Below are positions 13,019 through 25,925 of a stretch of DNA of 64,000 nt, piece by piece; positions within the stretch are counted from its first letter, which is position 1, and the number at the start of each line of letters is the position of its first letter. The translations under genes and the position numbers were made by a program. This stretch comes from Nemertoderma westbladi (Eukaryota > Xenacoelomorpha > Nemertodermatida > Nemertodermatidae), in assembly GCA_032718475.1 (NCBI GenBank), contig JAUCBJ010007762.1, positions 1 through 64,000 of the forward strand. Reading direction: 5' to 3'. The notes beneath the pieces are model-generated. The model searched no databases, had not been told where the DNA came from, and saw only the letters and a list, made by a program, of their open reading frames with translations.

Positions 13019-15492
13019 CTTGGATCTGGGTCTCTGTAGAAACACAAGTTAACAACTTACTTGTGTTTCTACATAGACCCAAATCCAAGCTATCGATGAT
13101 ACAGTTAACAACTTACTTGTGTTTTTACAGAGACCCAGATCCAAGCTATCGATGATACAGTACAGAGACCCAGACCCAAGCTATCGATGATACAGTACAG
13201 AGACCCAGATCCAAGCTATCGATGATACAGTACAGAGACCCAGACCCAAGCTATCGATGATACAGTTAACAACTTAATTGTGTTTCTACATAGACCCAGA
13301 TCCAAGCTATCGATGATACAGTTAACAACTTACTTGTGTTTCTACAGAGACCCAGATCCAAGCTATCGATGATACAGTTAACAACTTACTTGTGTTTCTA
13401 CAGAGACCCAAATCCAAGCTATCGATGATACAGTACAGAGACCCAGACCCAAGCTATCGATGATACAGTTAACAACTTACTTGTGTTTCTACAGAGTCCC
13501 AGATCCAAGCTATCAATGATACAGTTAACAACTTACTTGTGTTTCTACAGAGACCCAAATCCAAGCTATCGATGATACAGTTAACAACTTACTTGTGTTT
13601 CTACAGAGACCCAGATCCAAGCTATCGATGATACAGTTAACAACTTGGATCTGGGTCTCTGTAGAAACACAAGTTAACAACTTACTTGTGTTTCTACATA
13701 GACCCAAATCCAAGCTATCGATGATACAGTTAACAACTTACTTGTGTTTTTACAGAGACCCAGATCCAAGCTATCGATGATACAGTACAGAGACCCAGAC
13801 CCAAGCTATCGATGATACAGTACAGAGACCCAGATCCAAGCTATCGATGATACAGTACAGAGACCCAGACCCAAGCTATCGATGATACAGTTAACAACTT
13901 AATTGTGTTTCTACATAGACCCAGATCCAAGCTATCGATGATACAGTTAACAACTTACTTGTGTTTCTACAGAGACCCAGATCCAAGCTATCGATGATAC
14001 AGTTAACAACTTACTTGTGTTTCTACAGAGACCCAAATCCAAGCTATCGATGATACAGTACAGAGACCCAGACCCAAGCTATCGATGATACAGTTAACAA
14101 CTTACTTGTGTTTCTACAGAGTCCCAGATCCAAGCTATCGATGATACAGTTAACAACTTACTTGTGTTTCTACAGAGACCCAAATCCAAGCTATCGATGA
14201 TACAGTTAACAACTTACTTGTGTTTCTACAGAGACCCAGATCCAAGCTATCGATGATACAGTTAACAACTTGGATCTGGGTCTCTGTAGAAACACAAGTT
14301 AACAACTTACTTGTGTTTCTACATAGACCCAAATCCAAGCTATCGATGATACAGTTAACAACTTACTTGTGTTTTTACAGAGACCCAGATCCAAGCTATC
14401 GATGATACAGTACAGAGACCCAGACCCAAGCTATCGATGATACAGTACAGAGACCCAGATCCAAGCTATCGATGATACAGTACAGAGACCCAGACCCAAG
14501 CTATCGATGATACAGTTAACAACTTAATTGTGTTTCTACATAGACCCAGATCCAAGCTATCGATGATACAGTTAACAACTTACTTGTGTTTCTACAGAGA
14601 CCCAGATCCAAGCTATCGATGATACAGTTAACAACTTACTTGTGTTTCTACAGAGACCCAAATCCAAGCTATCGATGATACAGTACAGAGACCCAGACCC
14701 AAGCTATCGATGATACAGTTAACAACTTACTTGTGTTTCTACAGAGTCCCAGATCCAAGCTATCGATGATACAGTTAACAACTTACTTGTGTTTCTACAG
14801 AGACCCAAATCCAAGCTATCGATGATACAGTTAACAACTTACTTGTGTTTCTACAGAGACCCAGATCCAAGCTATCGATGATACAGTTAACAACTTGGAT
14901 CTGGGTCTCTGTAGAAACACAAGTTAACAACTTACTTGTGTTTCTACATAGACCCAAATCCAAGCTATCGATGATACAGTTAACAACTTACTTGTGTTTT
15001 TACAGAGACCCAGATCCAAGCTATCGATGATACAGTACAGAGACCCAGACCCAAGCTATCGATGATACAGTACAGAGACCCAGATCCAAGCTATCGATGA
15101 TACAGTACAGAGACCCAGACCCAAGCTATCGATGATACAGTTAACAACTTAATTGTGTTTCTACATAGACCCAGATCCAAGCTATCGATGATACAGTTAA
15201 CAACTTACTTGTGTTTCTACAGAGACCCAGATCCAAGCTATCGATGATACAGTTAACAACTTACTTGTGTTTCTACAGAGACCCAAATCCAAGCTATCGA
15301 TGATACAGTACAGAGACCCAGACCCAAGCTATCGATGATACAGTTAACAACTTACTTGTGTTTCTACAGAGTCCCAGATCCAAGCTATCGATGATACAGT
15401 TAACAACTTACTTGTGTTTCTACAGAGTCCCAGATCCAAGCTATCGATGATACAGTTAACAACTTGGATCTGGGTCTCTGTAGAAACACAAG
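13019..15492. repeat. 625-bp higher-order repeat carrying an inverted module
   Basis: The inverted 30-bp module starts at 13019, 13644, 14269, 14894 and 15463. The first three intervals are exactly 625 bp and the last 569 bp (one 56-bp unit fewer). The 625-bp block is accounted for by eight 56-bp units, four 35-bp units and the 37 bp added by the module. Copies are nearly identical; CTATCAATG near 13512 is one of the few differences. This indicates recent unequal exchange or rolling amplification. Confidence 0.9.
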
Positions 15493-18400
15493 TTAACAAC
15501 TTACTTGTGTTTCTACATAGACCCAAATCCAAGCTATCGATGATACAGTTAACAACTTACTTGTGTTTTTACAGAGACCCAGATCCAAGCTATCGATGAT
15601 ACAGTTAACAACTTACTTGTGTTTCTACAGAGTCCCAGATCTAAGCTATCGATGATACAGTTAACAACTTACTTGTGTTTCTACAGAGTCCCAGACCCAA
15701 GCTATCGATGATACAGTTAACAACTGACTTGTGTTTCTACAGAGACCCAAATCCAAGCTATCGATGATACAGTTAACAACTTACTTGTGTTTCTACAGAG
15801 ACCCAGATCCAAGCTGTCGATGATACCGTTAACAACTTACTTGTGTTTCTACAGAGACCCAAATACAAGCTATCGATGATACAGTACAGAGACCCAGACC
15901 CAAGCTATCGATGATAGGGTTAACAACTTACTTGTGTTTCTACAGAGACCCAAATCCAAGCTATCGATGATACAGTTAACAACTTACTTGTGTTTCTACA
16001 GAGTCCCAGACCCAAGCTATCGATGATACAGTTAACGACTTACTTGTGTTTCTACAGAGACCCAAATCCAAGCTATCGATGATACAGTACAGAGACCCAG
16101 ACCCAAGCTATCGATGATAGGGTTAACAACTTACTTGTGTTTCTACAGAGACCCAAATCCAAGCTATCGATGATACAGTTAACAACTTACTTGTGTTTCT
16201 ACAGAGTCCCAGATCCAAGCTATCGATGATACAGTTAACAACTTACTTGTGTTTCTACAGAGACCCAAATCCAAGCTATCGATGATAGGGTTAACAACTT
16301 ACTTGTGTTTCTACAGAGACCCAAATCCAAGCTATCGATGATACAGTTAACAACTTACTTGTGTTTCTACAGAGTCCCAGATCCAAGCTATCGATGATAC
16401 AGTTAACAACTTACTTGTGTTTCTACAGAGTCCCAGATCCAAGCTATCAATGATACAGTTAACAACTTACTTGTGTTTCTACAGAGACCCAAATCCAAGC
16501 TATCGATGATACAGTACAGAGACCCAGACCCAAGCTATCGATGATATAGTTAACAACTTAATTGTGTTTCTACATAGACCCAGATCCAAGCTATAGATGA
16601 TACAGTTAACAACTTACTTGTGTTTCTACAGAGACCCAGATCCAAGCTATCGATGATACAGTTAACAACTTACTTGTGTTTCTACAGAGACCCAGATCCA
16701 AGCTATCGATGATACAGTTAACAACTTACTTGTGTTTCTACAGAGTCCCAGATCCAAGCTATCAATGATACAGTTAACAACTTACTTGTGTTTCTACAGA
16801 GACCCAAATCCAAGCTATCGATGATACAGTACAGAGACCCAGACCCAAGCTATCGATGATATAGTTAACAACTTAATTGTGTTTCTACATAGACCCAGAT
16901 CCAAGCTATAGATGATACAGTTAACAACTTACTTGTGTTTCTACAGAGACCCAAATCCAAGCTATCGATGATACAGTACAGAGACCCAAATCCAAGCTAC
17001 CGATGATACAGTTAACAACTTACTTGTATTTCTACAGAGACCCAAATCCAAGCTATCGATGATACAGTTAACAACTTACTTGTGTTTCTACAGAGACCCA
17101 AATCCAAGCTATCGATGATACAGTACAGAGACCCAGACCCAAGCTATCGATGATACAGTTAACAACTTACTTGTGTTTCTACAGAGACCCAAATCCAAGC
17201 TATCGATGATAGGGTTAACAACTTACTTGTGTTTCTACAGAGACCCAAATCCAAGCTATCGATGATACAGTTAACAACTTACTTGTGTTTCTACAGAGTC
17301 CCAGATCCAAGCTATCGATGATACAGTTAACAACTTACTTGTGTTTCTACAGAGTCCCAGATCCAAGCTATCAATGATACAGTTAACAACTTACTTGTGT
17401 TTCTACAGAGACCCAAATCCAAGCTATCGATGATACAGTACAGAGACCCAGACCCAAGCTATCGATGATATAGTTAACAACTTAATTGTGTTTCTACATA
17501 GACCCAGATCCAAGCTATAGATGATACAGTTAACAACTTACTTGTGTTTCTACAGAGACCCAGATCCAAGCTATCGATGATACAGTTAACAACTTACTTG
17601 TGTTTCTACAGAGACCCAGATCCAAGCTATCGATGATACAGTTAACAACTTACTTGTGTTTCTACAGAGTCCCAGATCCAAGCTATCAATGATACAGTTA
17701 ACAACTTACTTGTGTTTCTACAGAGACCCAAATCCAAGCTATCGATGATACAGTACAGAGACCCAGACCCAAGCTATCGATGATATAGTTAACAACTTAA
17801 TTGTGTTTCTACATAGACCCAGATCCAAGCTATAGATGATACAGTTAACAACTTACTTGTGTTTCTACAGAGACCCAAATCCAAGCTATCGATGATACAG
17901 TACAGAGACCCAAATCCAAGCTACCGATGATACAGTTAACAACTTACTTGTATTTCTACAGAGACCCAAATCCAAGCTATCGATGATACAGTTAACAACT
18001 TACTTGTGTTTCTACAGAGACCCAAATCCAAGCTATCGATGATACAGTACAGAGACCCAGACCCAAGCTATCGATGATACAGTTAACAACTTAATTGTGT
18101 TTCTACATAGACCCAGATCCAAGCTATCGATGATACAGTTAACAACTTACTTGTGTTTCTACAGAGACCCAGATCCAAGCTATCGATGATACAGTTAACA
18201 ACTTACTTGTGTTTCTACAGAGACCCAAATCCAAGCTATCGATGATACAGTTAACAACTTACTTGTGTTTCTACAGAGACCCAGACCCAAGCTATCGATG
18301 ATACAGTTAACAACTTACTTGTGTTTCTACAGAGACCCAGATCCAAGCTATCAATGATACAGTTAACAACTTACTTGTGTTTCTACATAGACCCAGATCC

Positions 18401-18537
18401 AAGCTATCGATGATACAGTTAACAACTTACTTGTGTTTCTACAGAGACCCAAATCCAAGCTATCGATGATACAGTTAACAACTTACTTGTGTTTCTACAG
18501 AGACCCAGATCCAAGCTATCGATGATACAGTTAACAA

Positions 18538-21161
18538 CTTGGATCTGGGTCTCTGTAGAAACACAAGTTAACAACTTACTTGTGTTTCTACATAGACCCA
18601 AATCCAAGCTATCGATGATACAGTTAACAACTTACTTGTGTTTTTACAGAGACCCAGATCCAAGCTATCGATGATACAGTTAACAACTTACTTGTGTTTC
18701 TACAGAGACCCAGATCCAAGCTATCGATGATACAGTTAACTACTTACTTGTGTTTCTACATAGACCCAGATCCAAGCTATCGATGATACAGTTAACAACT
18801 TACTTGTGTTTCTACAGAGTCCCAGATCCAAGCTATCGATGATACAGTTAACAACTTACTTGTGTTTCTACAGAGACCCAGATCCAAGCTATCGATGATA
18901 CAGTTAACAACTTACTTGTGTTTCTACAGAGTCCCAGATCCAAGCTATCGATGATACAGTTAACAACTTACTTGTGTTTCTACAGAGACCCAGACCCAAG
19001 CTATCGATGATACAGTTAACAACTTACTTGTGTTTCTACAGAGACCCAGATCCAAGCTATCGATGATACAGTTAACAACTTACTTGTGTTTCTACATAGA
19101 CCCAGATCCAAGCTATCGATGATACAGTTAACAACTTACTTGTGTTTTTACAGAGACCCAGATCCAAGCTATCGATGATACAGTTAACAACTTACTTGTG
19201 TTTCTACATAGACCCAGATCCAAGCTATCGATGATACAGTTAACAACTTACTTGTGTTTCTACAGAGACCCAGATCCAAGCTATCGATGATACAGTTAAC
19301 AACTTACTTGTGTTTCTACATAGACCCAGATCCAAGCTATCGATGATACAGTTAACAACTTACTTGTGTTTTTACAGAGACCCAGATCCAAGCTATCGAT
19401 GATACAGTTAACAACTTACTTGTGTTTTTACAGAGACCCAGATCCAAGCTATCGATGATACAGTTAACAACTTACTTGTGTTTCTACATAGACCCAAATC
19501 CAAGCTATCGATGATACAGTTAACAACTTACTTGTGTTTCTACAGAGACCCAGACCCAAGCTATCGATGATACAGTTAACAACTTACTTGTGTTTCTACA
19601 GAGACCCAGATCCAAGCTATCAATGATACAGTTAACAACTTACTTGTGTTTCTACATAGACCCAGATCCAAGCTATCGATGATACAGTTAACAACTTACT
19701 TGTGTTTCTACAGAGACCCAAATCCAAGCTATCGATGATACAGTTAACAACTTACTTGTGTTTCTACAGAGACCCAGATCCAAGCTATCGATGATACAGT
19801 TAACAACTTGGATCTGGGTCTCTGTAGAAACACAAGTTAACAACTTACTTGTGTTTCTACATAGACCCAAATCCAAGCTATCGATGATACAGTTAACAAC
19901 TTACTTGTGTTTTTACAGAGACCCAGATCCAAGCTATCGATGATACAGTTAACAACTTACTTGTGTTTCTACAGAGACCCAGATCCAAGCTATCGATGAT
20001 ACAGTTAACTACTTACTTGTGTTTCTACATAGACCCAGATCCAAGCTATCGATGATACAGTTAACAACTTACTTGTGTTTCTACATAGACCCAGATCCAA
20101 GCTATCGATGATACAGTTAACAACTTACTTGTGTTTTTACAGAGACCCAGATCCAAGCTATCGATGATACAGTTAACAACTTACTTGTGTTTCTACATAG
20201 ACCCAGATCCAAGCTATCGATGATACAGTTAACAACTTACTTGTGTTTCTACAGAGACCCAGATCCAAGCTATCGATGATACAGTTAACAACTTACTTGT
20301 GTTTCTACATAGACCCAGATCCAAGCTATCGATGATACAGTTAACAACTTACTTGTGTTTTTACAGAGACCCAGATCCAAGCTATCGATGATACAGTTAA
20401 CAACTTACTTGTGTTTTTACAGAGACCCAGATCCAAGCTATCGATGATACAGTTAACAACTTACTTGTGTTTCTACATAGACCCAGATCCAAGCTATCGA
20501 TGATACAGTTAACAACTTACTTGTGTTTCTACAGAGACCCAGATCCAAACTATCGATGATACAGTTAACAACTTACTTGTGTTTCTACATAGACCCAGAT
20601 CCAAGCTATTGATGATACAGTTAACAACTTACTTGTGTTTCTACAGAGACCCAGATCCAAGCCATCGATGATACAGTTAACAACTTACTTGTGTTTCTAC
20701 AGAGGCCCAAATCCAAGCTATCGATGATACAGTTAACAACTTACTTGTGTTTCTACAGAGACCCAGATCCAAGCTATCGATGATACAGTTAACAACTTAC
20801 TTGTGTTTCTACAGAGACCCAAATCCAAGCTATCGATGATACAGTTAACAACTTACTTGTGTTTCTACAGAGACCCAGACCCAAGCTATCGATGATACAG
20901 TTAACAACTTACTTGTGTTTCTACAGAGACCCAGATCCAAGCTATCAATGATACAGTTAACAACTTACTTGTGTTTCTACATAGACCCAGATCCAAGCTA
21001 TCGATGATACAGTTAACAACTTACTTGTGTTTCTACAGAGACCCAAATCCAAGCTATCGATGATACAGTTAACAACTTACTTGTGTTTCTACAGAGACCC
21101 AGATCCAAGCTATCGATGATACAGTTAACAACTTGGATCTGGGTCTCTGTAGAAACACAAG
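18538..21161. repeat. 1269/1325-bp higher-order repeat in the satellite
   Basis: Inverted modules at 18538, 19807 and 21132 are spaced 1269 and 1325 bp, i.e. 22 and 23 full units plus 37 bp. No 35-bp units occur in these blocks, unlike the 625-bp family, and CATAGACCC / GTTTTTACAG variants are enriched. So this is a third, distinct higher-order family within one array. Confidence 0.85.
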
Positions 21162-23942
21162 TTAACAACTTACTTGTGTTTCTACATAGACCCAAATCCA
21201 AGCTATCGATGATACAGTTAACAACTTACTTGTGTTTTTACAGAGACCCAGATCCAAGCTATCGATGATACAGTTAACAACTTACTTGTGTTTCTACAGA
21301 GACCCAGATCCAAGCTATCGATGATACAGTTAACTACTTACTTGTGTTTCTACATAGACCCAGATCCAAGCTATCGATGATACAGTTAACAACTTACTTG
21401 TGTTTCTACAGAGTCCCAGATCCAAGCTATCGATGATACAGTTAACAACTTACTTGTGTTTCTACAGAGACCCAGATCCAAGCTATTGATGATACAGTTA
21501 ACAACTTACTTGTGTTTCTACAGAGTCCCAGATCCAAGCTATCGATGATACAGTTAACAACTTACTTGTGTTTCTACAGAGACCCAGACCCAAGCTATCG
21601 ATGATACAGTTAACAACTTACTTGTGTTTCTACAGAGACCCAGATCCAAGCTATCGATGATACAGTTAACAACTTACTTGTGTTTCTACATAGACCCAGA
21701 TCCAAGCTATCGATGATACAGTTAACAACTTACTTGTGTTTTTACAGAGACCCAGATCCAAGCTATCGATGATACAGTTAACAACTTACTTGTGTTTCTA
21801 CATAGACCCAGATCCAAGCTATCGATGATACAGTTAACAACTTACTTGTGTTTCTACAGAGACCCAGATCCAAACTATCGATGATACAGTTAACAACTTA
21901 CTTGTGTTTCTACAGAGACCCAGATCCAAGCTATCGATGATACAGTTAACAACTTACTTGTGTTTCTACAGAGACCCAGATCCAAGCTATCGATGATACA
22001 GTTAACAACTTACTTGTGTTTCTACATAGACCCAGATCCAAGCTATCGATGATACAGTTAACAACTTACTTGTGTTTTTACAGAGACCCAGATCCAAGCT
22101 ATCGATGATACAGTTAACAACTTACTTGTGTTTTTACAGAGACCCAGATCCAAGCTATCGATGATACAGTTAACAACTTACTTGTGTTTCTACATAGACC
22201 CAGATCCAAGCTATCGATGATACAGTTAACAACTTACTTGTGTTTCTACAGAGACCCAGATCCAAACTATCGATAATACAGTTAACAACTTACTTGTGTT
22301 TCTACATAGACCCAGATCCAAGCTATTGATGATACAGTTAACAACTTACTTGTGTTTCTACAGAGACCCAGATCCAAGCCATCGATGATACAGTTAACAA
22401 CTTACTTGTGTTTCTACAGAGGCCCAAATCCAAGCTATCGATGATACAGTTAACAACTTACTTGTGTTTCTACAGAGACCCAGATCCAAGCTATCGATGA
22501 TACAGTTAACAACTTACTTGTGTTTCTACAGAGACCCAAATCCAAGCTATCGATGATACAGTTAACAATTTACTTGTGTTTCTACAGAGTCCCAGATCCA
22601 AGCTATCAATGATACACTTAACAACTTACTTGTGTTTCTACAGAGTCCCAGATCCAAGCTATCGATGATACAGTTAACAACTTACTTGTGTTTCTACAGA
22701 GACCCAAATCCAAGCTATCGATGATACAGTTAACAACTTATTTGTGTTTCTACAGAGTCCCAGATCCAAGCTATCGATGATATAGTTAACAACTTACTTG
22801 TGTTTCTTCAGAGTCCCAGATCCAAGCTATTGATGATACAGTTATCAACTTACTTGTGTTTCTACAGAGTCCCAGATCCAAGCTATCAATGATACAGTTA
22901 ACAACTTACTTGTGTTTCTACAGAGTCCCAGATCCAAGCTATCAATGATACAGTTAACAACTTACTTGTGTTTCTACAGAGACCCAAATCCAAGCTATCG
23001 ATGATACAGTACAGAGACCCAGACCCAAGCTATCGATGATACAGTTAACAACTTACTTGTGTTTCTACAGAGACCCAAATCCAAGCTATCGATGATACAG
23101 TACAGAGACCCAGACCCAAGCTATCGATGATATAGTTAACAACTTAATTGTGTTTCTACATAGACCCAGATCCAAGCTATCGATGATACAGTTAACAACT
23201 TACTTGTGTTTCTACAGAGACCCAGATCCAAGCTATCGATGATACAGTTAACAACTTACTTGTGTTTCTACAGAAACCCAAATCCAAGCTATCGATGATA
23301 CAGTTAACAACTTACTTGTGTTTCTACAGAGTCCCAGATCCAAGCTATCGATGATACAGTTAACAACTTACTTGTGTTTCTACAGAGTCCCAGATCCAAG
23401 CTATCGATGATACAGTTAACAACTTACTTGTGTTTCTACAGAGACCCAAATCCAAGCTATCGATGATACAGATAACAACTTACTTGTGTTTCTACAGAGA
23501 CCCAGATCCAAGCTATCGATGATACAGTTAACAACTTACTTGTGTTTCTACAGAGTCCCAGATCCAAGCTATCGATGATACAGATAACAACTTACTTGTG
23601 TTTCTACAGAGACCCAGATCCAAGCTATCGATGATACAGTTAACAACTTACTTGTGTTTCTACAGAGACCCAGATCCAAGCTATCGATGATACAGTTAAC
23701 AACTTACTTGTGTTTCTACAGAGACCCAGATCCAAGCTATCGATGATACAGTTAACAACTTACTTGTGTTTCTACAGAGACCCAGATCCAAGCTATCGAT
23801 GATACAGTTAACAACTTACTTGTGTTTCTACAGAGACCCAGATCCAAGCTATCGATGATACAGTTAACAACTTACTTGTGTTTCTACAGAGTCCCAGATC
23901 CAAGCTATCGATGATACAGATAACAACAGATAACAATACATA

Positions 23943-25061
23943 TGGGACTCCCACAAATCGATACTGCATGGGGGCACCAACCGAACCCTCACAGAGATAA
24001 GGAGGACCTTTTGGGTCAAACAACTAAGGAGGAGGGTTAAAGCGGTAGTGGGGCAGTGCCAGACCTGCCGACGGGCGAAGAAGGAGCGAGCCATACAGGA
24101 GATGGCGCCACTACCGGCGAGTAGGGTAAGACAGCACGACCCGCCATTTACGCATTGCGGTGTGGACATGTTCGGGCCGATAAAGATCAAGGTGATGCGA
24201 CACACGGAGAAACGCTACGGTATTATCTTCGTATGCAACAATACACGGGCGGTAGGGATAGAACTCGCCCAAGATGCAACCGCATCAGCATTCATTAACG
24301 CCTTAGAAAGGTTTAGGGACCGCAAAGGTGGGACGATCGCAGTGATATACAGCGACAACGGCACCAACTTTGTGGGCGCAGAGAGTGAGATGGCGGAGGC
24401 CTTGGACATTTTGGAGGGAGAGGAAGTCAGGGCGGCCATGAGGAGACGACAAGTGAAGTGGGAAAGAAGGACGCCGTATGCACCACATACATTAGGATGC
24501 GTCGAGAGACTAGTGGGCAGTTCAAAACGTCTAATGACGAAGCTAATGAACACCCACATGGTCACTGAGGACGTCTTACAAACAGTACTTGCGAAGTGCG
24601 AGGGGATCATTAATAGCAGACCGCTATATCCAGAGAATGATGACCCTGAGTCATTGGACGTGTTAACGCCTAGCCATTTCCTAATGGAAAGGCCAGCGAC
24701 CATCGATATGCGGGGTGTAGATCCAGACGACATACACTCCCGCCAAAGTTGGAAAGTAGCTAAAGCAATTAGCGCAGAGTATTGGAGGAGGTGGGTAGAG
24801 GAATACCTACCCACACTCCATAAGCGAAGCAAGTGGAGGAAGCCGAACAGGGAGTTAAAAGTAGGAGATCTCGTAATCGTTACGGATGATACTATCATCA
24901 ACAACCAGTGGCGGTTGGCGAGAGTTGTAGGCACCTACTCCGACGAGGACGGAAGAGTCCGATCGGTAGAAGTGCGGATAGGTGGAAAGATAGGTGCGAA
25001 AGACAGAAAAACCTACAGGAGAGCAGTAGGTAAATGCTGTCTTCTAGAAGGGGCACCTTAA
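23943..25061 (+). CDS. BEL/Pao integrase (5'-truncated pol end)
   Basis: The frame enters from the satellite edge and reads WDSHKSILHGG, then CQTCRRAK, the His-x4-His / Cys-x2-Cys zinc domain of retroviral-type integrases (His codons near 23952 and 23967, Cys near 24054 and 24063). The catalytic core follows: Asp in CGVDMFGP (24165), Asp in YSDNGTNF (24354) and Glu in GCVERLVG (24504). The C-terminal part has the BEL/Pao signature (SHFLMERP, YWRRWVEEYL, KVGDLVIV, W-x-LARVV, YRRAVGKCCLL). The enzyme joins element cDNA to host DNA. The 373-codon frame is intact to its TAA, but has no start of its own, since it should be the end of a Pol polyprotein. The Gly-Cys-Val-Glu at the third catalytic site differs from the commoner Gly-x-Trp-Glu. 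Confidence 0.9.
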   Translation, partial: WDSHKSILHGGTNRTLTEIRRTFWVKQLRRRVKAVVGQCQTCRRAKKERAIQEMAPLPASRVRQHDPPFTHCGVDMFGPIKIKVMRHTEKRYGIIFVCNNTRAVGIELAQDATASAFINALERFRDRKGGTIAVIYSDNGTNFVGAESEMAEALDILEGEEVRAAMRRRQVKWERRTPYAPHTLGCVERLVGSSKRLMTKLMNTHMVTEDVLQTVLAKCEGIINSRPLYPENDDPESLDVLTPSHFLMERPATIDMRGVDPDDIHSRQSWKVAKAISAEYWRRWVEEYLPTLHKRSKWRKPNRELKVGDLVIVTDDTIINNQWRLARVVGTYSDEDGRVRSVEVRIGGKIGAKDRKTYRRAVGKCCLLEGAP

Positions 25062-25157
25062 ATTGGAGTTAGAGTGGAGTTTAGTTGTCCAAGTTTTGGA
25101 CTGAGGGGGGTGGGATTGAGGGCGAGACGCCCTTCCCACACAAATAAAAATAAAATA

Positions 25158-25925
25158 AAATAAAAATAATAGTTAGTTAGTTAGTAGGTACGTAGTACCT
25201 AGAGTTAGTTAGTTAGTAGGTACGTAGTACCTAGAGTTAGTTAGTTAGTAGGTACGTAGTACCTAGAGTTAGTTAGTTAGTAGGTACGTAGTACCTAGAG
25301 TTAGTTAGTTAGTTAGAGGGTACGTAGTACCGTTAGTTAGAGTTAGAGTTAGAGGGTACGTAGTACCGTTAGTTAGAGTTAGAGTTAGAGGGTATGTAGT
25401 ACCGATAGTTAGAGAGTTAGAGGGTACGTAGTACCGTTAGTTAGAGTTAGAGTTAGAGGGTACGTAGTACCGATAGTTAGAGAGTTAGAGGGTACGTAGT
25501 ACCAATAGTTAGTTAGAGTTAGAGGGTACGTAGTACCGATAGTTAGAGAGTTAGAGGGTACGTAGTACCGTTAGTTAGAGTTACAGTTAGAGGGTACGTA
25601 GTACCGATAGTTAGAGAGTTAGTAGGTACGTAGTACCTAGTTAGAGTTAGAGTTAGAGGGTACGTAGTACCAATAGTTAGTTAGAGTTAGTAGGTACGTA
25701 GTACCTAGTTAGAGTTAGAGTTAGAGGGTACGTAGTACCGATAGTTAGAGAGTTAGTAGGTACGTAGTACCTAGTTAGAGTTAGAGTTAGAGGGTACGTA
25801 GTACCAATAGTTAGTTAGAGTTAGTAGGTACGTAGTACCTAGTTAGAGTTAGAGTTAGTAGGTACGTGGTACCTAGTTAGAGTTAGAGTTAGGGGGTACG
25901 TAGTACCATTAGTTAGAGAGAGAGA
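25158..25925. repeat. Palindromic minisatellite, about 22 copies of GGTACGTAGTACC
   Basis: About 22 copies of the perfect palindrome GGTACGTAGTACC (or a one-base variant) separated by 18-27 bp of GTTAGTTAGAGTTAGAG-type spacers. Two spacer classes alternate, flanking AGGTACGTAGTACCT and GGGTACGTAGTACCG/CCA cores. It lies directly between the integrase stop and the third ORF of element A, so it is internal retrotransposon sequence and not a host locus. Confidence 0.93.

Larger units (their letters stand above)
4345..23936. repeat. 19.6-kb satellite array, 56-bp unit with 35-bp variant
   Basis: A head-to-tail array built from a 56-bp unit containing AAGCTATCGATGATACAG, GTTAAC and CTTGTGTTTCTACAG. 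A second unit type of 35 bp lacks the 21 bases between GATACAG and TACAGAGACCC. Point variants mark sub-families: GAGTCCC versus GAGACCC, CAGATCC / CAAATCC / CAGACCC, ACCGTTAAC, AGGGTTAAC, CATAGACCC. Roughly 350 units are present. The left edge follows a unique sequence ending GGTCATGCC. The right edge decays to GATAACAACAGATAACAATAC and meets BEL/Pao integrase coding sequence within a few bases. Open frames inside it, such as the repeated 61- and 62-residue ones, are by-products of the inverted module. Confidence 0.97.

Noticed and set aside
4702-21268. Repeated 61-62 residue frames on both strands (MDLGLC and MFLQRP types)
   Set aside because: They exist only where the inverted satellite module falls, overlap each other on opposite strands and have no start context or family features. 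They are satellite by-products.
4345-23936. CRISPR array
   Set aside because: Units are contiguous with no unique spacers, the host is eukaryotic, and variants follow higher-order blocks.
24215-24934. 239-residue minus-strand frame over the integrase
   Set aside because: Antisense shadow of a well-supported integrase coding strand.
25158-25925. Telomere-like repeat because of GTTAG words
   Set aside because: The spacers are GTTAGTTAGAG types of varied length built around a palindrome, not a telomeric hexamer or pentamer.
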